In this document: piece by piece, positions 9,858 through 22,089 of the stretch
Numbering within the stretch: the first letter of the stretch is position 1
How the letters are laid out: each line of letters starts with the position of its first letter
Source of the DNA: Conchocele bisecta
Lineage: Eukaryota; Mollusca; Bivalvia; Lucinida; Thyasiridae
Reading direction: 5' to 3'
Assembly (NCBI GenBank): GCA_029237695.1
Contig: CM055265.1
Location: 78,486,447-78,550,446 of the forward strand
Length of the DNA: 64,000 nucleotides
The notes under the pieces: generated by a model
What the model saw: the letters and a program-made list of their open reading frames with translations, nothing else
Databases searched by the model: none
What the model was told of the DNA's origin: nothing
Made by a program: the position numbers and the translations under genes

Positions 9858-10310
9858 GTCTTGTTTACGGGGAACATGATGGTTGTCATGGTGACTGTTA
9901 TGTGGAATCAAAGGCTATATTACCTGTTACCCAGTGATTTACCGAGATTCTGGGTGGATTTATTTCCTTGAAGGAAATATTTCCTCCTAGACGTTCTCGA
10001 GCCGTAATTGACATCGCGTTTTGACGTCATTTCCGGCGAAGAAACAATTCATATGCTAACGGACAATTTTGACAACATTATAAGCTTTTTCGAAGAACAC
10101 GTAATATACAATTTATTCCACTACCATTTTGAAATACCAGATTTATTTCCCTTGACATCTGTAAATCTGACAAAGCACTCGTTTCTTTGTCGGATTTCCA
10201 GATGTCTCGGAATGGTAGTTGAATACACTGTATATATTACATCCCACTGTGATTTGTCAGGATTTATTATGCGCATATAGTTGCCACCCTGTCCATCTGT
10301 GCATCCATCC
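9858..10310. other. Intron sequence with a hairpin
   Basis: At 10156-10206 GACATCTGTAAATCTGACAA pairs imperfectly with CTTTGTCGGATTTCCAGATG. A TGACGTCA box, a CRE-type sequence, occurs at 10022. Function unknown. Confidence 0.4.
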
Positions 10311-10480
10311 GAGATTTGCGTTACAGTTTTCTGCTATCTACTATCTCTGTTACCGTAAGCCGGATTGGCTTGAAACTTCTAACGCTTACTTGTCATCATC
10401 CATATTTTCATTCTATAACTCACACATGCGGCCCCTATGATCAAGGTTTAGGTCAAATGACTGTTAAAGTTTTTGAGGGG
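10311..10480 (+). repeat. Single unit of the D tandem family
   Basis: Contains GCCGGATTGGCTTGAAAC, ATCATCCATATTTTCATTC and ATGCGGCCCC, the same unit as in the elements at 28107 and 55626 and at 38090-38400. It is solitary here and lacks element ends. Confidence 0.6.
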
Positions 10481-10574
10481 TACATGAATAATTGTTACTG
10501 ATTTTTTGTTTCCATGGATGAAATTATTTCTTCAAGCCATCCTGACGTCATTGACAGGGACATAGTGGCTTTGA

Positions 10575-11008
10575 CAGGGTTCCCACTGGTCCTTAAATTC
10601 CTGGAAAGTCGTGGAATTTGGAAAAATGGATTCCAGGCCTGGAAAGTCACTGAATTTGCCTCTTTTTCTGAAAAGGTCATTGAAAGTCATGAAATTTGTG
10701 TTCCAGTCCAATTATTGGTGTTGTTGAGGAAAGTTCAGTTCAATTTCGTGATTTCTAGCCAAACCATTTGATGTGGTAAGGGCACCTGGCACCAAATCGG
10801 GATTTTTTCAGAACTGAATTATTACTTCTCTCCCCAACACAGGTGTATTCCAGGCTCGAAATAGCTCAAGTTATGAGTCGATAAGCCATAAAACACCATT
10901 TCATCAGCATCATACATGCAAATATGGGTCCTTGAATTTCAAAAACAGGTCCTTGAAAGTCATGGAAAAGTTATGGAATTTGGTCTTCCCAAAAGAGTGG
11001 GAAACCTG
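10575..11008. mobile_element. CAGGG-type DNA transposon, non-autonomous, with target duplication
   Basis: Terminal inverted repeats CAGGGTTCCCACT and AGTGGGAAACCTG (one mismatch) are flanked on both sides by CTTTGA (10569-10574, 11009-11014). Inside are direct repeats of GAAAGTCNTGGAA and GGAATTTGG. A short target duplication with CAGGG ends suggests a hAT-like or related cut-and-paste family, but no transposase is present to settle it. Confidence 0.75.
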
Positions 11009-11051
11009 CTTTGAACTGATGTGTAGCCCCAGAAAGAAATCATAATTTCAG

Positions 11052-11157
11052 CGACATGGTCGTCGTCATCAACAATGTATCCAAATTGTTCACATCTACT
11101 GATATGATAGTTGAGTCAAGCGATTACATGCATGGATTTATCTGTGAGGGAAAACCT
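11052..11157 (+). CDS. Gene 1, candidate exon h
   Basis: It follows ATAATTTCAG and reads, after one split base, DMVVVINNVSKLFTSTDMIV, then ESSDYMHGF. Phase 2 entry matches exon g. Two donors are possible: GTGAGG at 11144 (phase 1) or GTAAAT at 11158 (phase 0). If neither is used, the frame stays open to TAA at 11236-11238. The sequence looks like protein, but its link to exon g depends on a poor donor there. I found no later exon that can be joined to it. Confidence 0.5.
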
Positions 11158-11485
11158 GTAAATGCCAGCTTACAAATAATACGCTATGAAGAGAACACCC
11201 GTACTCCACCCGCGTGCACTCTCCCGCAGTCGTTATAAAATATTAATAAGCAACGCCCACAAAAATTCATATACAAATGTAAACGCCCCCGAAACATCGG
11301 GACATTTTATGTGACCATCAGCCAATTAGATTGCGTGATATTTATAGAGTGCATTAGAATATAGCGTTAACTGTATTGTAATTTTGAAATTTGCGGCGTA
11401 TATCAGAAAATGATAGGTCGGAAAATCTGTTTAATTGCGAGTCGCTAGCAGAGCCATTAAACAATGTTTTCCGACCTATAATTTT
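11158..11485. other. Unassigned sequence downstream of gene 1 exon h
   Basis: No polyadenylation site or exon is clearly supported. An AATAAT-type region near 11240 is AT-rich only. Confidence 0.4.
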
Positions 11486-14400
11486 TAGCCAGGTTTTTTG
11501 AAAAAAAATCCAGGCTATTGGATTGGCGAAAGCCGGGCGGGCGGGTGGTGGGTCGGCGGGCGGCGGGCGGCGTCCACAATCAATGTTAGTTTTCGTGTTT
11601 GAGTCCATTTCCCAGCTTGTACCACTAGGACCACCAAACTTTCACAGCTTCATAATCAAGGGGTGCCCACCACATATCACTATCCAACATGTTACTTTTT
11701 TTTTAACTTCACCCATTTTTTCCGCGCACTCGACTTAGCCATTTTCAATGTTAAGTTTTCGTGTTTTCAATGTTAAGTTTTCGTGTTTAAGTCCATTTCT
11801 TTGGTACTGTACCACCTAGGACCACCAAACTTTCACAGCTTCATAATCAAGGGGCGCCCACCACATATCACTATCCAACATGTTACTTTTTTTTTAACTT
11901 GACCCATTTTTTCCGCGCAGTCGACATAGCCATTTTCAATGTTAAGTTTTCGCGTTTACAATGTTAAGTTTTCGTGTTTAAGTCCATTTCTTTGCTACTG
12001 TACCACCTAGGACCACCAAACTTTCACAGCTTCATAACCAAGGGGTGCCTACCACATACAACTATCCAACATGTGACCATTTTTTTTTACCTTCACCTAT
12101 TATTTCTACGTAATTGACTTAGCCATTTTCAACGTTAACTTTTTAACGTACGTCTGGTTAAATATTTTGCTTAAAACTTTTTCGTTATACTATATCTCTG
12201 CAACTACTTCGCCCATTACCTTGAAACTTCACATGGGTGTTTATCATCGTCCATATTTTCATTCTAACCCCCAACCGTGCGGCCCCTGTTCGCAATGTCA
12301 AGGTCAAATTACTTTGAATTTATTTGTTAAAGTTTTTTTAGCCAGTTGTTTTGAAAAAAAATCCAGGCTATTGGATTGGCGAAAGCCGGGCGGGCGGGAG
12401 GGCGGCGGGCGGGCGGGCCGGGCGGGCGGGCGGGTGGGCAGCGGGCGGCGGCGTCCACAATCAATGTTAAGTTTTCGTGTTTGAGTCCATTTCTTTGTTA
12501 CTGTACCACCTAGGACCACCAAACTTTCACAGCTTCATAATCAAAGGGTGCCCAACACATATCACTATCCAATATGTTACTTTTTTTTTAACTTGACCCA
12601 TTTTTCCGCGTAGTCGACTTAGCCATTTTCAATGTTAAGTTTTCGTGTGTTTGTGTCCATTTCTTTGTAACTGTACCACCTAGGACCACCAAACTTTCAC
12701 AACATTCATAATCAAGGGGTTGCCCAAGGGGGCCCACTGGATATCATATCAATCCAACTGTTTTTTTTTTTTTAACTTGACCCATTTTTTCCGCGCAGTC
12801 AAACTTAGCCATTTTCAATGTTAAGTTTTTCGCGTTTTACAATAAGTTAAGTTTTCGTTTGTTTAAGTCCATTTCTTTGCTACTGTACCACCTAGGACCA
12901 CCAAAACTTTCACAGCTTCATAACCAAGGGGTGCCTACCACATACAACTATCCAACATGTGACCATTTTTTTTACCTTCACCTATTATTTCTACGTAATT
13001 GACTTAGCCATTTTCAACGTTAACTTTTTAACGTACGTCTGGTTAAATATTTTGCTTAAAACTTTTTCGTTATACTATATCTCTGCAACTGCTTCGCCCA
13101 TTACCTTGAAACTTCACATGGGTGTTTATCATCGTCCATATTTCATTCTAACCCTCAACCGTGCGGCCCCTGTTCGCAATGTCAAGGTCAAATTACTTTG
13201 AATTTATTTGTTAAATTTTGTTTAGCCATTTTTTTTGAAAAAAAAATAAAAAAAATCCAGGCTATTGGATTGGCGAAAGCCGGGCCGGGGGCGGCGGGCG
13301 GCGCGGGCGGGCGGGCGGGCGGTCGGGCAGGCAGCGGGCGGGCGGCGGCGGGCGGCGGAGGCGGCGTCCACAATCAATGTTAAGTTTTCGTGTTTGAGTC
13401 CATTTCTTTGTTACTGTACCACCTAGGACCACCAAACTTTCACAGCTTCATAATCAAGGGGTGCCCACCACATATCACTATCCAACATGTTACTTTTTAG
13501 CCAGGTTTTTTGAAAAAAAATCCAGGCTATTGGATTGGCGAAAGCCGGGCGGGTGGCGGCAGGCGGCAGGGCCGGCCGGCGGGCGCGGGGCGGCCGTCCA
13601 CAATCAATCGTTAAGTTTTTCGTGTTTGAGTCCATTTCTTTGTTGACTGTACCACTAGGACCACCAAACTTTCACAGCTTCATAATCAAGGGGTGCCCAC
13701 CACATATCACATCCACATGTTACTTTTTTTTTTTTAACTTGACCGATTCCGCGCAATCGACTTAACCATTTTCAATGTTAAGTTTTCGCGTTTTCAATGG
13801 TTTTTTTTCGTGTTGAGGCCATTTCTTTGTTACTGTACCACCTAGGACCACCAAACTTTCACAGCTTCATAATCAAGGGGTGACCACATATCATATCCAC
13901 GTTACTAACTTGACGATCCGCGCAATCGACTTAACTTCAATGTTAGTTTTCCGTTTTCAGGTTTTTTTTTTCGTTGAGGTCCTTTCTTTGTCGTACCACC
14001 TAGGACACAAACTCACAGCTTCAATCATGCCACCACATATCACTATCCAACGTTATTTTTTTTTTAACGTTGACCCATTTTTTTCGCGCAATCGACTTAC
14101 CATTTTCAATGTTAAGTCGCGTTTCAAGTTGTTTTCGTGTTTAAGTCCATTTCTTTGGTACTGTACCACCTAGGACCACCAAACTTTCACAGCTTCATAA
14201 TCAAGGGGTGCCCACCACATATCACTATCCAACATGTTACTTTTTTAGCCAGGTTTTTTGAAAAAAAATCCAGGCTATTGGATTGGCGAAAGCCGGGCGG
14301 GCGGGCGGCGGGCGGGCCGGCGGCGGGCGGCGTCCACAATCAATGTTAAGTTTTCGTGTTTGAGTCCATTTCTTTGTTACTGTACCACCTAGGACCACCA

Positions 14401-16257
14401 AACTTTCACAGCTTCATAATCAAGGGGTGCCCACCACATATCACTATCCAACATGTTACTTTTTTTTTAACTTCACCCATTTTTTCCGCGTAGTCGACTT
14501 AGCCATTTTCAATGTTAAGTTTTCGCGTTTACAATGTTAAGTTTTCGTGTTTAAGTCCATTTCTTTGGTACTGTACCACCTAGGACCACCAAACTTTTAC
14601 AGCTTCATAATCAAGGGGTACCCACCACATATCACTATCCAACATGTTCCTTTTTTTTTTTTAACTTCACCCATTTTTCCGCGCAGTCGACTTAGCCATT
14701 TTCCCAATGTTAAGTTTTCGCGTCTACAATGTTTAAGTTTTCGTGTTTAGGTCCATTTCTTTGGTACTGTATAACCACCTAGGACCACCAAACTTTCACA
14801 GCTTCATAACCAAGGGGTGCCTACCACATACAACTATCCAACATGTGACCATTTTTTTACCTTCACCTATTATGTCTACGTAATTGACTTAGCCATTTTC
14901 AACGTTAACTTTTTAACGTACGTCTGCTTAAAGTTTTTTGGTTAAAACTTTTTCGTTATACTATATCTCTGCAACTGCTTCATCCATTACCTTGAAACTT
15001 CACATGGGTGTTTATCATCATCCATATTTTCATTCTAACCCCCAACCGTGCGGCCCCTGTGCCCAATGTCAAGGTCAAATTACTTTGATTTTTTTTGTTA
15101 AAGTTTTTTCGTGTACTTATAACTCTGCAACTGCTTCACCCAATACCTTGTTACTTCACATGGGTGTTTATCATCATTGTCGCACCTGCTTGCGGAAAGC
15201 GCGATCCTGTGCCCAATGTCAAGTCAAATTAACTTTGAATTTTTTTGTTAAAGTTTTTTTGTGTACTATATCTCTGCAACTGCTTCACCCAATACCTTGA
15301 TACTTCACATGGGTGTTTATCATCATTGTCGCACCTGCTTGCGGAAAGCGCGATCCTGTGCCCAATGTCAAGGTCAAATTACTTTGAATTTTTTTGTTAA
15401 AGTTTTTTCGTGTACTATATCTCTGCAACTGCTTCACCCAATACCTTGATACTTCACATGGGTGTTTATCATCATTGTCGCACCTGCTTGCGGAAAGCGC
15501 GATCCTGTGCCCAATGTCAAGGTCAAATTACTTTGAATTTTTTTGTTAAATTGTTTTTTTTTCGTGTACTATATCTCTGCAACTGCTTCACCCAATACCG
15601 TTGATACTTCACATGGGTGTTTATCATCATTGTTGCACCTGCTTGCGGAAAGCGCGATCCTGTGCCCAATGTCAAGGTCAAATTACTTTGAATTTTTTTG
15701 TTAAAGTTTTTTTGTGTACTATATCTCTGCAACTGCTTCACCCGATATACCTTGATACTTCATATGGGTGTGTTTATCATCATTGACGCACCTGCTTGCG
15801 GAAAGCGCGATCCTGTGCCCTATGTCAAGTTCAAAATTACTTTGAATTTTTTTTGTTAAATGTTTTTTCGTGTACTATATCTCTGCAACTGCTTCACCCA
15901 ATACCTTGATACTTCACATGGGTGTTTATCATCATTGTCGCACCTGCTTGCGGAAAGCGCGATCCTGTGCCCTATGTCAAGTTCAAATTACTTTGAATTT
16001 TTTTGTTAAAGTTTTTTCGTGTACTATATCTCTGCTACTGCTTCACCAAATACCTTGATACTTCACATGGGTGTTTATCATCATTGTCACACCTGCTTGC
16101 GGAAAGCGCGATATCGTCGGCATTTTGGCATACGTCCGTCCGTTCGTCCGTGTGTCCAGTTAATGTTTTTTGGTTAAAGTTTTTCCATCTACTATATCTA
16201 TTTTTTTAGTGTCCATGCCTCGCCCCAAGGCGCGACATGCAGGCCACGGCCATCTAG
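11486..16257 (+). mobile_element. Large Helentron-like composite with two tandem blocks (element N)
   Basis: The 5' hairpin AGCCAGGTTTTTTG with AAAATCCAGGCT starts it and recurs at about 12338, 13222, 13497 and 14246, so several copies are joined. Each is followed by a (GGGC/GGCG)n block and a repeat of about 190 bp containing CACCTAGGACCACCAAACTT. From about 15110 a second block has seven units of about 150 bp (GCAACTGCTTCACCCAATAC, then TTGTCGCACCTGCTTGCGGA). The right end has GGCGCGACATGCAGGCCACG, the hairpin GGCCACGGCC and CTAG before T at 16257. Long open frames here are repeat frames, not genes. Confidence 0.7.
12386..12453 (+). repeat. G-rich (GGGC)n block of element N
   Basis: A run of GGGCGGGCGGG-type sequence, with parallel blocks at 11526, 13281, 13547, 14293, 62791, 63014 and 63607. 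Each has four or more G-runs and could form a G-quadruplex. They differ in length between copies, as expected for unstable tracts or for assembly error. Confidence 0.75.
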
Positions 16258-16539
16258 TCTACAAAAAGTGGGTATAATTATGTTATCCAAGTGTCTATGC
16301 TTGGAAAAAACCTGGCCTTCGTGGCTTCTTGTCTGATATACGCTGCAAATTTCAAAATTACAATACAGTTAACCCTATATTCTAATGCACTGATCACAAA
16401 TCCCATAAGCCACTATTCTCCAGTCACAGCCACATATACGTTGCTGGCATCTGCTATTATGAGGCCTCCTTGAAATAAAAGTAAAGCGAAATTTTGTTTA
16501 TTATAGTGTCACCCCTATTGAAACGGCCAGCCAGTTTGT
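16258..16539. other. Inter-element sequence with a family C fragment
   Basis: Positions 16384-16440 hold GATCACAAATCCCATAAGCC and CTCCAGTCACAGCCACAT, half of a family C element. The rest is unassigned. Confidence 0.5.
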
Positions 16540-16899
16540 ATACGCCCGTTTGAAAACGGGACGTATTATGTATTCACCTTGTAGGGGCGGGCGGGCGGGC
16601 ACAGCTTGTCCACGCAATAACTAGAGTTCTACTTCACCGCTCATAACCAAATTCGGTATACATGTTTATCACGCACGCAAGACGTAAGAAACCTATTGAT
16701 TTTGAACATTTTCCGATGACTTATCTCACTTTGGCGGCCATTTTTCATTTTCACACTGTATCCTTGTCCACGCAATATAACTTGAGTACTACTTGACCGA
16801 TTGTAACCAAATTCGGTATACATTATTATCACGGCAAGATGAAGAAGTCTTGATTTTGAAAATTCTGCGATTACTTATCTCCCCTTGGTGGTCATTTTT

Positions 16900-19800
16900 A
16901 GCTCGCCTGCACGAAGTGCAGAAGAGCTTATGGCATACCCCCGGCGTCGTCGGCGTTGTCAGCGTCGGCGGCGTCCACAAACTTAACGTTGGGGTAAATG
17001 TCTTATAACTTCTGTTTCCTTTCATGGAACACCATGAACCACCACCCAACCCTTACCCCAAGGTCAAGGTCACAAACTTAGCACATTCATAAACTTAACG
17101 TTGGGTAAATTTCTTATAACATCTGTTTCCTTTCATGGAACGCCTTGATATTTCATACATGCATTCCTCAGATGACCCTCTATCATGCTGTAGCAAATGC
17201 ATGACCCACCACCCAACCCTTACCCCAAGGTCAAGGTCACAACCTTAGCACATTCATAAACTTAACTTTGGGGTAATTTTCTTCTAACATCTGTTTCCTT
17301 TCATGGAACACCTTGTTATTTCACACATGCATTCCTCAGATGACCCTCTATCATACTGTAGCAAATGCATGACCCACCACCCAACCCTTACCCCAAGGTC
17401 AAGGTCACAACCTTAGCACATTCATAAACTTAACTTTGGGGTAATTTTCTTATAACATCTGTTTCCTTTCATGGAACGCCTTGATATTTCATACATGCAT
17501 TCCATCAGATACCCCCTATTCATGCTGTACAAATCCATGACCCACCACCCAACCCTTACCCCAAGGTTCAAGGTCAACAAACTTTACTTAGCACGATTCA
17601 TAAACTTAACGTGGGTAAATTTCTTATAACATCTGTTTTTGCCTTTCATGGAATGCCTTGATATATACATGCATTCCTCAGATGACCCTCTATCATGCTG
17701 TAGCAAATGCATGACCCACCACCCAACCCTTACCCCAAGGTCAAGGTCACAACCTTAGCACATTCATAAACTTAACTTTGGAGTAATTTTCTTCTAACAT
17801 CTTGTTTCCTTTCATGGAATCGGCCTTGCATATTTCATGCATGCATCCTCAGATGACCCTCTATCATGCTGTAGCAAATCCATGACCCACCACCCAACCC
17901 TTACCCCAGGGTCAAGGTCACACAAACTTAACATGTTCATAAACTTAAAGTTGGGGTAAATGTTGTGTAACTTCTGTTTATTTACAGGGAATGTCTTCAT
18001 ATTTCATACATGCATTCATGTCATGGCCCTATATCATGCTGTAGCAAATCCACGATCCACCACCCAACCCTTACCCCAAGGTCAAGGTCACAAACTTAGC
18101 ACATTCACAAACTTAACGTTGGGTAAATGTCTTATAACTTCTGTTTCCTTTCATGGAACACCTTGTTATTTCACACATGCATTCCTCAGATGACCCTCTA
18201 TCATGCTGTAGCAAATCCATGACCCACCACCCAACCCTTACCCCAAGGTCAAGATCACAACCTTAGCACATTCATAAACTTAACTTTGGGGTAATTTTCT
18301 TATGACATCTGTTTCCTTTCATGGAACGCCTTGATATTTCATACATGCATTCCTCAGATGACCCTCTATCATGCTGTAGCAAAGCCATGACCCACCACCC
18401 GACCCTTACCCCATGGTCAAGGTCACAAACTTAGCATGTTCATAAACTTAACGTTGGGGTAAATGTTGTGTAACTTCCGTTTATTTACAGGGAATGTCTT
18501 CATATTTCATACATGCATTCGTCTGATGACCCTATATCATGCTGTAGCAAATCCACGATCCACTACACAACCCTTACCCCAAGGTCAAGGTCACAAACTT
18601 AGCATGTTCACAAACTTAACGTTGGGGTAAATGTTGTGTAACTTCTGTTTATTTTCAGGGAACGCCTTCATATTTTATACATGGATTCATCTGATGATAC
18701 TCTATCGTGCTATAGAAATCCATGACCCACCGCCCATACCTTACCCCAAGGTCAAGGTCACAAACTTAGCACATTCATAAAGTTAACTTTGGGGTAAATC
18801 TCTTATAACATCTGTTTTCTTTCATGGAACGCCTTGATATTTCAAACATGCATTCCTCAGATGACCCTCTATCATGCTGTAGCAAATCCACGACTCACCG
18901 CCAACCCTTACCCCAAGGTCAAGGTCAAGGTCACAAACCTAGCACATTCATAAACTTAACGTTGGGGTAAATGTCTTATATAACATCTGTTTCCTTTCAT
19001 GGAACGCCTTGATATTTCATACATGCATTCATCTGATGATACTCTTATTGTGATATAGCAAATCCATGACCCACCCCTTACCCCAAGGTCAAGGTCACAA
19101 ACTTAGCACATTCATAAACTTAACTTTGGGGTAAATGTCCTATAACATCTGTTTCCTTTCATGGAACGCCTTGATATTTCATACATGCATTCCTCAGATG
19201 ACCCTCTATCATGCTGTAGCAAATCCACAACCCACGACCCAACCCTTACCCCAAGGTCAAGGTCACAAACTTAGCATGTTCATAAACTTAACATTGTGGT
19301 AAATGTTGTGTAACTTCTGTTTCTTTACAGGGAACGCTTTGATATTTATGGCCCCCGCCACTGTATGGTGAGGGGGGCATATAGTGTTACCTGCGTCCGT
19401 ACGTACGTACGTACGTCCCGAAACTTAACGCTGGGTAAATGCCTTATAATTTGTGTTTCCTTCCTCGGATCTGCTTCTCATTTCACACACGCATTGCTCC
19501 AATGGTCCTCTGCCACCCTGTGACAAATCCACATTTGTGCCGCCCCCGCTAAGCCCAGGGTCAAGGTCACAGACTTGGTGCGTTCGAAACCTTAACGCTG
19601 GGTAAATGGCTTATAATTTCTGCTTCACATTTCACACACGCATTGCTCCAATGGTCCTCTACCGCCCTGTGGTAAATTCACATTCGTCCCGCCCCCGCTA
19701 AGCCCAGGGTCAAGGTCACAGACTTGGTGCGTTTGAAACCTTAACGCTGGGTAAATGGCTTATAATTTCTGTTTCCTTGCTCGGATCTGCTTCACATTTC

Positions 19801-20580
19801 ACACACGCATTGCTCCAATGGTCCCCTACTGCCCTGTGACAAATACACATTCGTCCCGCCCCCGCTAAACCCAGGGTCAAGGTCACAGACTTGGTGCATT
19901 TGAAACATTAACGCTTGGGTTAAATGGCTTGTAATTTCTGTTTCCTTGCTCGGATCTGCTTCACATTTCACACACACATTGCTCCAATGCTCATCTACCG
20001 CCCTGTCCCGCACCCGCTTTGCCCAGGTTCAAGCTCACAGACTTTGTGCGTTCGAAACCTTAACGCTCGGGTAAATGGCTTATAATCAAATATGCCTCGT
20101 TTTCTTTGGCTGCCAGCGGGGGCATTCGTGTGCCGACAGGCCACATTTCTAGTTCATACATGCATTCATGTGATGATCCTCTATTGTGCTACAGCAAATA
20201 CATGACCCCCCCCCCCCCCCCCCACCTCTTTCCCCAAGGCGAAGGACACAAACTTATGCATTCCTCATGTGAATAGCTATCATGCTGTAGAAAATCACCA
20301 ACTTAGTGCGTTCATAAGATTAACGTTGGGTTAAATTTTGTTTTACTTCTGTTTTCAGGGAGCGCATTGATATTTCATACATGCATTCATCTTAATATGC
20401 TATATTATGCTACAGCAAACCCACGACCCACCTTGCACCACTGACCCCAATGTCAAGGTCCACCGCACGCCCCTTAACCCAAGGTCAAGTTATATAATAT
20501 TCATGTTTTTTTATGCAACTGTGCCAAGTTTGAGTGAAGGCTGCCAACAGGCGAGCTTCGTTGTCTTCTGACAACTCTTG
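16900..20580 (+). mobile_element. Helentron-like element P with a 169-bp tandem array
   Basis: 5' end AGCTCGCCTGCACGAAGTGC; inverted partner CAGGCGAGCT at about 20549, then CTTCTGACAACTCTTG before TTT at 20580. About 14 units of about 169 bp fill it, each with AAACTTAACGTTGGGGTAAA, ACATGCATTCCTCAGATGAC and CCCCAAGGTCAAGGTCAC. No real open reading frame. It is inserted in O and is itself interrupted by Q at 19348-20152. Poly(C) of about 25 lies at 20197. Confidence 0.75.
19348..20152 (+). mobile_element. Helentron-like element Q, nested in P
   Basis: 5' end ATGGCCCCCGCCACTG with hairpin partner GGTGAGGGGGGCAT, then (CGTA)n and four to five units of 150-168 bp (TTAACGCTGGGTAAATGGCT). Near the 3' end are CAGCGGGGGCATTCG, the hairpin GTGTGCCGACAGGCCAC, then ATTTCTAG. 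The host unit (GATATTT then TTCATACATGCATTC) is cleanly interrupted, which fixes both ends. Confidence 0.8.
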
Positions 20581-20756
20581 TTTATTTTTGGACTAGATGA
20601 AGAACCCTATTGGTTTTCAAGGAGTTATCTCGCCTTGTTGACTGGCCTTGCCTTGACGGGCATATATTGTGACCTTTGGCACTCTTGTTACTTATAAGAC
20701 ACTCTAATCCCTAAACATCGGTACTTCCTACTTCCTATTCTATATGCCAGGCATCA

Positions 20757-20997
20757 GGGGGCCGTTTCACTAAACTTCGTACGACTAAAATGTTCGTAAG
20801 TGCAAAATTATGATAGTCCGTAAATTTCACATTAACAATGATTTCTTGTAAAAAATTGTTGGATTTACATTTATTGAGCATAGGCTGCATATGCAGCCTA
20901 TGCTCAATAAATGTAAAGCCATCAATTGAAATTTAGACTATTTTAAATGTGCACTTACGAACATTTTAGTGGTACGAAGTTTAGTGAAACAGGCCCC
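20757..20997. mobile_element. Family F palindromic MITE (copy 1)
   Basis: Ends GGGGCCGTTTCACTAAACTT and inverse. The centre is the perfect palindrome ATTGAGCATAGGCTGCATAT with its inverse. About 240 bp. Copies: 35929, 36174, 49557, 50778 (split) and 60318. Confidence 0.85.
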
Positions 20998-22089
20998 AGG
21001 CAAGCAGGCAGGCAATTGTATCATTGCCTGTGAGGAGGCTTGAACATTCGACATGTGGTCATTTTCAATTTCCGGAATACCTGTGGGTGGTGGTTGGTTG
21101 GGAGCATGCGAAGGGTGGACTGGGTTTTATCCTTACTGGAATCTCGATAGACCTGGTTTGGCCCTCAGGTACATTTTTGGCTGCATTATTACTTGCAAGT
21201 TGAATCCGGTTATACCCCTTACAAAAGTAGTAAGATTAGTACTAATTGTATGACTTTTAGTGAGTTGGGCTAAGTGACTCTGGTGTGACGAGGACCCGGT
21301 ACAAGGTTGGGTTATTCTAATTACAGGGCTGAATATATTTTTTTTCTGTAAATATTCAGTTCTGTTTTAGGGAATTTTGCCCTCCATCACAACAGGTGAA
21401 ACATTGTTGAGATGGCTCGTTATGAGCCAACTCATCTGGATCTACACCGTTTGCAAACAGCACAAAAGAGGTCTGTATGGTTTATAGGACACCTACTAGG
21501 TCACAACTGCTGGCCAGCAACCCAGCAATGTAACCGAACAGATAGTGGAGTTACCCTCGCGTATGTATGGTCATCGAGCCAATTCCAACCCTAAACTCGA
21601 AGCCAACGCGAATCGAAAATCGTGCTGGAACGAATCGCAGACTAATCCCTATTTTCACTGGGTTGTATTCATGCATTTGTCATTTGCCATGACACAAATG
21701 GACTGACTCTTTTATGTCGCTGTCGTCGTCCGCGTTGTCGTCCGCGTACACAAACTTAACATTAGGGTACTTCTTATAACTTATGTTTCCATTAACATAA
21801 TTTCTTGATTGTTTACACATGCGTTTATCTGGGGGACCTCTTTCATTCTATGAACTCTGGTGGTCCTTTCAACCATGATCTCAAAAATCTACCATCATCA
21901 TCATCCGCCGTTTTACGGCTCATCATAGTCCACACATGCATTCCGTTGATGGTCCTCTTTTTGTGCTGTGAAATATTGATACGATGACAAGGGCGTCGTC
22001 AGTGAAGTTTCGATTGGTTCGCGCAAAACGCCTTTATTCTGCCCTCCCAAGTCAAACTGCCGTATCTGTTAAACTGCAGTATCTGCACT
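20998..22089. repeat. SINE-2-like and eroded tandem-unit fragments
   Basis: 21130-21395 shares GGCCCTCAGGTAC and CAGGGCTGAATATAT with the copies at 54700 and 61062. 21405-21500 is a pB-3 remnant (GAGATGGCTCGTTATGAGCC). 21750-21970 holds degenerate P-type units (CAAACTTAACATTAGGG, CACATGCATTCC). No exon is supported. Confidence 0.5.

Larger units (their letters stand above)
16540..20687 (+). mobile_element. Helentron-like element O, host of two nested insertions
   Basis: 5' end TATACGCCCGTTTGAAAACG; near the 3' end lies its partner GACGGGCATATATTG, then a weak GTGACC...GGCAC hairpin and CTCTTG before TT at 20687. Two 159-bp units (from 16604 and 16763, with CCAAATTCGGTATACAT) precede the insertion of element P at 16900. 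The O sequence resumes at 20581 with TAGATGAAGAACCCTATTGG. Confidence 0.65.

Noticed and set aside
14938..16058. Repeated open frames of 60-120 codons
   Set aside because: They recur because the 150-bp unit recurs, and the frame breaks whenever a unit has an indel.
15110..16105. CRISPR-like regular repeat
   Set aside because: Units are contiguous with no unique spacers, and the setting is an animal genome.
20197..20222. Poly(C) run as a feature
   Set aside because: It is a simple homopolymer inside an array unit; its length may be an assembly artefact.
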